40,792 bases of DNA from the NCBI GenBank assembly GCA_014379385.1, contig JACMLW010000030.1, positions 1-40,792 of the forward strand, written 5' to 3'. Both the position numbers and the translations under genes were made by a program. Shown piece by piece: positions 35,326 to 40,792 of this stretch (position 1 is the first letter of the stretch; each line of letters starts with the position of its first letter). The notes under the pieces are model-generated. The model was not told where the DNA came from. It searched no databases and saw nothing but the letters and a program-made list of their open reading frames with translations. Source of the DNA: Phycisphaerales bacterium. Lineage in GTDB: Bacteria > Planctomycetota > Phycisphaerae > Phycisphaerales > UBA1924.

Positions 35326-35967
35326 ATGCTCACGGGGAAAATATGGCTCGCGCTCTTCGTGGTCCCATACCTCATCGGATTCAGCGCCCTGGCCTTGGTG
35401 CGCGGCAGCATCGAGTTTCTAATCTACGCCGCCGTGATGGTTGTGCTGATTGGCCTGGTCCTCCTGGCTGACCGCAAGGTACGGTTCTCCCGGCTTGTCC
35501 TCTGGGGCCTCGCCATCTGGGGCTTCCTCCACATGGCCGGCGGCACAGTCCCGATTGGTGAGGTCGATGCCGAAGGTGATCCGCTTGTGCTCTACGCGTA
35601 TCGCCCCGCGGCCTGGTTCATCAAGTATGACCAGTTCGTTCACGCCTTTGGCTTCGCCTTCGCGACGCTCGCCTCATGGGAAGCGATCCGCTCCGCCGTC
35701 CACCCGCCCATCGCCCTGCGGATGTCCGCAGGCGTCGCGCTCGGTGTCGGCCTGATGGGCATGGGCCTCGGCGCACTCAACGAGGTGGTGGAGTTCACCG
35801 CCACTCGCCTGTTGCCCAAGACCGGCGTGGGCGGGTACGAGAACACCGGATGGGATCTCGTGAGCAACATGTCGGGCGCGGCTGCCGCGGCTTGCTGGCT
35901 AGTTGCCAATGCGACAAACCGGGCGGCTAGTCACCGGCATTCGCCGTGTGGACCTTCCGACGAGTGA
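35326..35967 (+). CDS. DUF2238 (YjdF-like) membrane protein
   Basis: A 213-residue integral membrane protein with about six hydrophobic segments and no signal peptide. The family pattern is present: IWGFLHMAGGT (about 64-74), KYDQFVHAFGFAFATL (about 100-115), ALNEVVEF (about 150-157) and NTGWDLVSNMSGA near the end (about 173-185). The conserved His, Asp, Glu and Asn residues inside the membrane suggest a channel or binding role, but the family has no firm biochemical function. It is the first gene of the rightward run; the rlmN start lies 26 bp after its stop. Confidence 0.85.
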   Translation: MLTGKIWLALFVVPYLIGFSALALVRGSIEFLIYAAVMVVLIGLVLLADRKVRFSRLVLWGLAIWGFLHMAGGTVPIGEVDAEGDPLVLYAYRPAAWFIKYDQFVHAFGFAFATLASWEAIRSAVHPPIALRMSAGVALGVGLMGMGLGALNEVVEFTATRLLPKTGVGGYENTGWDLVSNMSGAAAAACWLVANATNRAASHRHSPCGPSDE

Positions 35968-35992
35968 CCGCACCGGGCTTTGCCGCCGCCAC

Positions 35993-37282
35993 ATGTGCGC
36001 CGGCTCTACCCCCCACTATCCTTCAAGCGTGCATCACCCCGCCCATCACATCTTCGAGTTCACGCCCGAATCACTCCGCGAGTGGTGTACGCAGCGCGGC
36101 ATGGCCCCCTTCCGCGCAGCGCAGGTGCTTGACTGGGTCTACCGCAAGGGCGTGACTGATCCCGTGCTCATGCGCAACCTCTCGAAGCGCGACCGCGAAA
36201 CGCTCGGCGCGGAGATGACCTTTCTCTCGGGAGACATCGTTGCCCACCAGTTCGCCACCGACGGCACCTCCAAGCTGCTCATTCAGTGGGACGATCCTGA
36301 CCAAACGGACACGCTCCCCGCCACCGGCACCACCCCGCTGCGCATCGCCGGCGAATCCTTCAACGGCCACGCCCCGGGGGCGGCCGCAGCGGGCGGCGTG
36401 CGCGGCCGCCAGACCGAATGCGTCATGATCCCGGTCCTTGACGAAGAAACCGGTCGCCCCCTGCGCCGAACCGCCTGCATTTCTTCGCAGGTCGGATGCC
36501 CCGTGGGCTGCAAGTTCTGCGCCAGCGGCATCGGTGGGCTCGAGGGCAACCTCTCCGCCGGACGCATCATCGAGCAGGTCTGGCGGCTCTCGCGCCCAGC
36601 GCAGGCCGGCGAATCTCACGGCGCCGCTCCTGCGCAGGCACACACGGCCGCCGCCCCGTCCAGCGACACCAACCCGGACCGCATCTCCAACGTCGTTTTC
36701 ATGGGGATGGGCGAACCGCTCTCCAACTTCAAAGCCGTTACGCACGCCGTGCGCACGATCGCGGCCCCCTGGGGGCTCGGCATCAGCGCCCGCAAGATCA
36801 CCATCTCAACCGTCGGGCTTCCCACGGCCATCGAGAAACTCGCCGCGGAACTTGAAGTCCCGGTCACGCTCGCCCTCTCGCTGCACGCACCTACCGACGA
36901 ACTCCGCCGCCAGCTCATCCCCTGGGCCGAATACACCACGATCGCTGAGCTGCTTGCCGCCTGCCACAAATGGTTCCAAAAAACCGGCAGAGAAGTCACG
37001 CTCGAGTACACGCTCCTTCGCTCCGTCAACGATCGCCCCGAGCACGCCGAAGAGCTCGCCCGCGTGGCTCGCTCACTTCGAGCCAACGTCAACCTCATCC
37101 GCTACAACGAGGTCGCCGGAATGCCATTTAGCCGGCCCGACACCAAGGACGTCCGCCACTTCCAAGCCATCCTCCGCGAGCGCGGCATCAACGCCCATAT
37201 CCGCCGTTCTCGCGGGCGCGACATCGCCGCCGCCTGCGGCCAGCTCCGCCACGAAACCTCCGAAAAGGCGAACGTATCGTGA
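35993..37282 (+). CDS. rlmN: 23S rRNA / tRNA adenine-C2 methyltransferase RlmN
   Basis: A radical-SAM enzyme that methylates C2 of A2503 in 23S rRNA and A37 in some tRNAs. The radical-SAM cluster motif is CPVGCKFC (C169, C173, C176 from ATG 35993). The two catalytic cysteines of the family are also seen, C162 in TACISSQVG and C415 in DIAAACGQ. VFMGMGEPLSN, ARKITISTVG and LALSLHAP are intact. Two insertions lengthen it: about 98-140 (Ala/Gly/Thr-rich) before the first catalytic Cys, and about 200-227 (Ala/Pro-rich) after the SAM motif. The start is uncertain; GTG 36029 would remove 12 residues and still leave the whole fold. Its TGA overlaps the next gene's GTG start. Confidence 0.95.
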   Translation: MCAGSTPHYPSSVHHPAHHIFEFTPESLREWCTQRGMAPFRAAQVLDWVYRKGVTDPVLMRNLSKRDRETLGAEMTFLSGDIVAHQFATDGTSKLLIQWDDPDQTDTLPATGTTPLRIAGESFNGHAPGAAAAGGVRGRQTECVMIPVLDEETGRPLRRTACISSQVGCPVGCKFCASGIGGLEGNLSAGRIIEQVWRLSRPAQAGESHGAAPAQAHTAAAPSSDTNPDRISNVVFMGMGEPLSNFKAVTHAVRTIAAPWGLGISARKITISTVGLPTAIEKLAAELEVPVTLALSLHAPTDELRRQLIPWAEYTTIAELLAACHKWFQKTGREVTLEYTLLRSVNDRPEHAEELARVARSLRANVNLIRYNEVAGMPFSRPDTKDVRHFQAILRERGINAHIRRSRGRDIAAACGQLRHETSEKANVS

Positions 37283-38094
37283 CCGCATCAGGAACGCTTC
37301 AAAGCACGATCGACGCGGCGGGCAGGGATCTTCCCTCGACCTTCGCGCCGTTCTCTCCGATGCACGCGCTCTGCGTCGTCGCGTGCGCCGCCGTCATGCT
37401 CGCAGCCGCCCTCGCCGGCCGCCGCCTGCGCACACGCCCAGCCGCCGAAGAGCGCCTCCGACGTTCAATCGCCATCTCCGGCGTCATCTATTGGGCCGCG
37501 AGCAACGCCTGGTGGATGTGGCCCGCCAACTTCAAGCTCGAGGACAGTCTCCCGCTGCACGTCTGCGACCTCGCCGGCATCATCGCGCCGGTGGCGATCC
37601 TCACACGCAAGCCCTGGCTGCGCGCCCTCCTCTACTTCTGGGGTATCGGCCTCTCAACGCAGGCTTTCTTCACGCCCACACTTGAGCACGGACCCGCCTC
37701 CATGCGGTTCTGGCTCTTCTGGTTGAACCACACCTTTATTGTCGGCACCGCCGTCTACGACATCGCCGTCGGCGGCTACCGCCCCACCTGGCGCGACTTC
37801 CGCACCGCCGCCGCCGTCAGCCTCGCCTACCTCGCCTTCATCCTGCTCATCGATATCCCCCTGGGCCTCAACTACGGCTATGTGGGGAACACAACCCCCG
37901 AGAACCCAACTGTCATCGACAAGCTCGGCCCCTGGCCCCTCCGCCTCCTCCCGCTCACGCTCATCGGCATGGCGATGATGTTCCTGGTCTGGATCCCCTG
38001 GATCGCCGCCGCCAAGCACGCAGGGCGACGGAGCGCCCGTGGCATGGCCTCGGCCGACCAGCTTCAATCGCCACGCTCCGATGCCCGCGGGTAG
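37279..38094 (+). CDS. YwaF-like (TIGR02206 family) integral membrane protein
   Basis: A 271-residue membrane protein with about seven hydrophobic segments. The family features are a His in LPLHVCDLAGIIAPVAIL (about 91-108), WLNHTFIVGTAVYDI (about 148-162) and the late NYGYVGNTTPENPTVIDKLG block (about 201-219) followed by GPWPLR. The start is GTG 37279, overlapping the rlmN stop as GTGA, so translation is coupled. No biochemical function is known to me for the family. The place between rlmN and wecA-like genes may be chance, or it may share in envelope building. Confidence 0.85.
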   Translation: MTASGTLQSTIDAAGRDLPSTFAPFSPMHALCVVACAAVMLAAALAGRRLRTRPAAEERLRRSIAISGVIYWAASNAWWMWPANFKLEDSLPLHVCDLAGIIAPVAILTRKPWLRALLYFWGIGLSTQAFFTPTLEHGPASMRFWLFWLNHTFIVGTAVYDIAVGGYRPTWRDFRTAAAVSLAYLAFILLIDIPLGLNYGYVGNTTPENPTVIDKLGPWPLRLLPLTLIGMAMMFLVWIPWIAAAKHAGRRSARGMASADQLQSPRSDARG

Positions 38095-38106
38095 ACTCGC
38101 CGTCGC

Positions 38107-39321
38107 ATGGTCTTACTCTGCATCGCGCTCATCCCGGTGGCCCTGATCCTCTCGCTCCCCCTGACGGCGCTGGTGCGGAGGCTCAGCCTCGCAGCCGGCG
38201 CATTTGACGGCCCCGGCGTCGCCGGGCAGGTCAAGATGTCCGCCCGCCGCGTTCCCAACACCGGCGGCATCGCGATCTTCCTGGCGTTCGCGGCCCCCGT
38301 GCTCATCGGCCTCGCGCAGCTTGCACCCATCGGGCGCAGCCCCGACACCGAATGGCGCGAGGAACCCTCGCTTGTCCCCGCCGATCTGCACGAGCACGTC
38401 GCCGGGATCGCCGACCGCGCACCCGAGGCCCTCATCCTGCTCGGCTGCCTCGCCGTCCTTCACATCCTCGGCCTCATTGACGACCGTCGCCCCCTCGGCC
38501 CCTGGTTCAAGCTCACGGTCATGCTCGGCGTCTCCGCAGCGGCCGTCCACTTCACCAACACGCGCCTGCTCACGATGCTCGACGCCCAAGTGGGCGGACC
38601 CTGGCTCTCGATCCTCCTCACGATTCTCTGGCTCGGCGTCGTCACCAACGCCATGAACTTCCTCGACAACATGGACGGCCTCGCCGCCGGCGTTGCATCG
38701 ATCGCGGCGTCGTTCTTCCTCGCCGCGGCGCTCATTAATCAGCAGTGGTTCATCGCCGCGATGCTCGCGATGCTGGTTGGCTCGCTGCTCGGGTTCCTCT
38801 GGTTCAACTTCCCCATCGGTCGCCAGCGCCACGCCGTCACCGGTGGCGCCACGATCTTCATGGGAGACGGTGGCTCGCTCGTGGTCGGGTTTCTCCTGGC
38901 CTTCCTCACCGCGCGCACCACCTTCCACTCGCCCCGCCTCGGCGGCGGCTGGTACGCGGTGCTCATGCCCCTCGTGGTCCTCGCCATCCCGCTCTACGAC
39001 TTCATCGTCGTCAGCGCAATCCGGATCGCCCACGGCAAGTCGCCATTCGTCGGCGATCTCAATCACCTCAGCCACCGCCTGGTTCGGCGCGGCCTCACTC
39101 GCCGGCAGGCCGTGCTCGTGATCTGGGGCCTCACCGCCGTCACCGCGATCGGCGGCATCTCGCTCGGTCAACTGCGTGACTGGCAGGCCGTGCTCGTCGG
39201 CGTGCAAACAGTGCTCGTGCTGCTGGTGCTCGCGATTGTGGAGTACGCGGGCAGTCGCCCCTCGGCGTCCGCGCCCACCGCCGCGTCCGCGGTCCCGGCC
39301 GCTTCGGAGCGCCGCCCATGA
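38107..39321 (+). CDS. WecA/TagO/MraY-type polyprenyl-phosphate sugar-1-phosphate transferase
   Basis: A 404-residue inner-membrane enzyme of the PNPT family with about ten membrane segments. It should attach a HexNAc-1-phosphate to undecaprenyl phosphate, starting a surface polysaccharide. Motifs: LIDDRRPLGPWFKL with D125/D126, NAMNFLDNMDGLAAG with D187 and D190, FMGDGGS (about 258) and HLSHRLVRRG near the end, which fits the WecA/TagO branch rather than MraY. A 50-residue polar stretch (about 72-106) separates early membrane segments. The Ala/Pro-rich tail (about 380-404) is low complexity. It overlaps the next gene by ATGA. The sugar cannot be told from sequence. Confidence 0.9.
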   Translation: MVLLCIALIPVALILSLPLTALVRRLSLAAGAFDGPGVAGQVKMSARRVPNTGGIAIFLAFAAPVLIGLAQLAPIGRSPDTEWREEPSLVPADLHEHVAGIADRAPEALILLGCLAVLHILGLIDDRRPLGPWFKLTVMLGVSAAAVHFTNTRLLTMLDAQVGGPWLSILLTILWLGVVTNAMNFLDNMDGLAAGVASIAASFFLAAALINQQWFIAAMLAMLVGSLLGFLWFNFPIGRQRHAVTGGATIFMGDGGSLVVGFLLAFLTARTTFHSPRLGGGWYAVLMPLVVLAIPLYDFIVVSAIRIAHGKSPFVGDLNHLSHRLVRRGLTRRQAVLVIWGLTAVTAIGGISLGQLRDWQAVLVGVQTVLVLLVLAIVEYAGSRPSASAPTAASAVPAASERRP

Positions 39322-40792
39322 GCCGCTCCGAGGCGCGATTACGGTGGTCCGGCCTCTTCCTCGTCCTTATCGGCGCGATCCTGCCCGCCTCAACCACTAT
39401 CTCGTTCTTCCCGCACTGGGATCTCGACCCGCTCACGTTCCCCTCGAGCAACACCGGCCTCGGCCCCTTTGGGCTCATGCTCTGCCACCTCGCCGCACTC
39501 ACGGGCGCAGCATCCCTCTTCATCGCCGAAGTGCTCGCGAGGCGTCCCGGCATCCCGGTGCCCTGCCTGCTGGGCGCGATCGGCGCGGCCGCCACCGTCT
39601 GGCACGTTCTGTTCCAACCGGACGCCACGCCCCAGTCGCAGTACACCGGACTCGCCTGGCTCACGGGCATCGCCTGCACGCTCTCGCTCGTACACGCCGG
39701 CCGAGATCCCCTCACGCGCCGACTCACGCTCGCCACGCTCCTCGGCTTCATCGGGCTCCTCGCACTTCGTGGCGGCCAGCAGGTCTACATCGAGCACGCG
39801 GCGACTCTCGGCGCCTACCGCGCCAACCCCCAAGCGTTCCTCGCCGCGCAGGGCTGGACGCCCGGTTCATCAATGGCCCGTGCGTATGAACGCCGTCTCC
39901 TCCAGCCCGACGCCTCCGGCTGGTTCGGGCTCTCGAACATCTACACGAGCATCGCGGCGTGGGCGACCGTTCTGGGCGCCGGCCTCGCGGTCGCAGGGTT
40001 CATCGCGCGCCGCGACTCTCGGAGTTCGCCCCGCAACGACACGAGTGTTGTTCTACACAGCTGGGTCGCCGCAGGCGCTGTGCTCGCGCCTCTCGCGGGC
40101 GTCGCGGCCCTCCTCCTCGGGCTTTCCAAGAGCGGCTTCGCCGCGGCCGCCTTCGGCCTTGCCATGATCGCGATCCTGACTTGGCTGAGGCGCTTCACTG
40201 AAGCGAGAACCGCGCGCCGCGCGACCCTCTTCGCCGCTTTCCTCGGTTGCCTCGCCCTCTCAGGGCCAATGATCCTCATCGTCGCCCGCGGCCTCGTCGG
40301 CGAGGCTCTCGGCGAGCGCAGCTTGCTCTTCCGCTGGTTCTACATGCAGGCCGCGGCACGCATTGGCGGAGCCAACCCGGTTGCCGGCATTGGCCCGGGC
40401 AACTTTCAGGATGCATATCTCGTCGCCAAGCCGCCGCTCAGCACCGAGGACGTTGCCAGCGCCCACAACCTCCTCATGGACTGGTGGGCGTCGCTCGGCG
40501 TTCCCGGCTTGGCTTGGATCGCGCTGCTTTTGGTGGTCGCCGTCCGCGCCATGCTCGCGCCGCTCGCGACCCCACAGCCCTACAGGCGCACCCGCGAGGC
40601 CCGCCGCCTTGTCGCGGCCGTCGCCAGCCTCACGACCATCGCCTCCGTTCTCCTTGAGCACGGAGCCATCACGCCCGATGCCGCCGCTGTGCGCATCCTC
40701 GGCCTCGTCCTCTGGTCGCTCATCGGCATGGCCGCGCTCGAGTTCGCACACCACCGGTTCTTCGCCATCGGTGTCGCCGCGGCCGCCGCCGC
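39318..40792 (+). CDS. O-antigen ligase / Wzy-like polysaccharide polymerase (partial, 3' end outside window)
   Basis: The reading frame opens at ATG 39318 inside the stop of the WecA-like gene and stays open to the window edge (491 codons so far). The protein is a polytopic membrane protein with hydrophobic segments near 10-28, 50-70, 80-100, 205-225, 245-270, 295-320 and 400-420. The Wzy_C-type pattern is visible: GGANPVAGIGPGNFQDAY (about 353-370), then a SAHNLLMDWWASLG motif (about 381-394), a large extracytoplasmic loop typical of O-antigen ligases and polymerases. A role in joining or polymerising the glycan begun by the WecA-like enzyme is consistent with coupling of the two genes. The C-terminus, and so any fused TPR part common in this phylum, is not seen. 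Confidence 0.82.
   Translation, partial: MSRSEARLRWSGLFLVLIGAILPASTTISFFPHWDLDPLTFPSSNTGLGPFGLMLCHLAALTGAASLFIAEVLARRPGIPVPCLLGAIGAAATVWHVLFQPDATPQSQYTGLAWLTGIACTLSLVHAGRDPLTRRLTLATLLGFIGLLALRGGQQVYIEHAATLGAYRANPQAFLAAQGWTPGSSMARAYERRLLQPDASGWFGLSNIYTSIAAWATVLGAGLAVAGFIARRDSRSSPRNDTSVVLHSWVAAGAVLAPLAGVAALLLGLSKSGFAAAAFGLAMIAILTWLRRFTEARTARRATLFAAFLGCLALSGPMILIVARGLVGEALGERSLLFRWFYMQAAARIGGANPVAGIGPGNFQDAYLVAKPPLSTEDVASAHNLLMDWWASLGVPGLAWIALLLVVAVRAMLAPLATPQPYRRTREARRLVAAVASLTTIASVLLEHGAITPDAAAVRILGLVLWSLIGMAALEFAHHRFFAIGVAAAAA

Overview
The window is a GC-rich (about two thirds G+C) chromosomal stretch that most resembles a member of the Planctomycetota, probably of the Phycisphaerae/Phycisphaerales type. 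I infer this from the gene content. There is a five-haem cytochrome ending in two dockerin-like Asp-rich repeats of the kind seen in exported Phycisphaerae proteins. There is also a prepilin-like protein with an AFTLIELLVVIAII-type leader, BlaI/BlaR-like and ExbB/ExbD genes beside a squalene-cyclase-like toroid protein, a futalosine-pathway gene (mqnD) and hopanoid genes. I see no phage, insertion sequence, CRISPR array, rRNA or integration site. The window looks like ordinary vertical chromosome with several lineage-specific gene sets.

Layout. 1-2564: hopanoid head genes (hpnC, start of hpnD) divergent from ispH, so isoprenoid supply and use lie side by side. 2567-4258: a small membrane protein, a prepilin-like exported protein, then tRNA-Ser(CGA) with its own terminator. 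4336-16008: a six-gene leftward cluster reading, from its promoter, blaI - blaR1-like protease - large exported TPR protein - exbB/tolQ - exbD/tolR - giant membrane-anchored propeller/toroid protein. Two near-identical 18-bp dyads overlap the promoter in front of blaI. This cluster is the best candidate for an undescribed system. It has the parts list of a Tol-type envelope machine (TolQ, TolR, a TolB-like propeller and a CpoB-like TPR protein) but no recognisable TolA or Pal, and it sits behind a BlaI/BlaR-type switch whose sensor domain is not a penicillin-binding domain.

16225-21480: a DUF72 protein and the sucA-sucB pair for 2-oxoglutarate dehydrogenase. 21635-24199: an exported HEAT-repeat protein with an embedded degenerate receiver-like domain, with its own promoter and terminator. 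24413-28814: the pstSCAB phosphate transporter, with a strong hairpin between pstS and pstC, an unusual insertion of about 118 residues in PstA and a His/Pro-rich N-terminal extension on PstB. It is followed by a response regulator with an excisionase-type DNA-binding domain at its N-terminus (29020-29601) and a terminator; no phoU, phoB or phoR is present in the window.

29827-33583: the multihaem cytochrome, mqnD, and a DUF488 gene broken by a single-base frameshift in a G run. 33613-35169: purF. 35326-40792: a rightward, tightly packed run of a DUF2238 membrane protein, rlmN, a YwaF-like membrane protein, a WecA/MraY-type glycosyl-1-phosphate transferase and an O-antigen-ligase-like protein that runs off the end of the window. 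The last four genes are overlapped or nearly so, which suggests one transcript linking rRNA/tRNA methylation with cell-surface polysaccharide synthesis.
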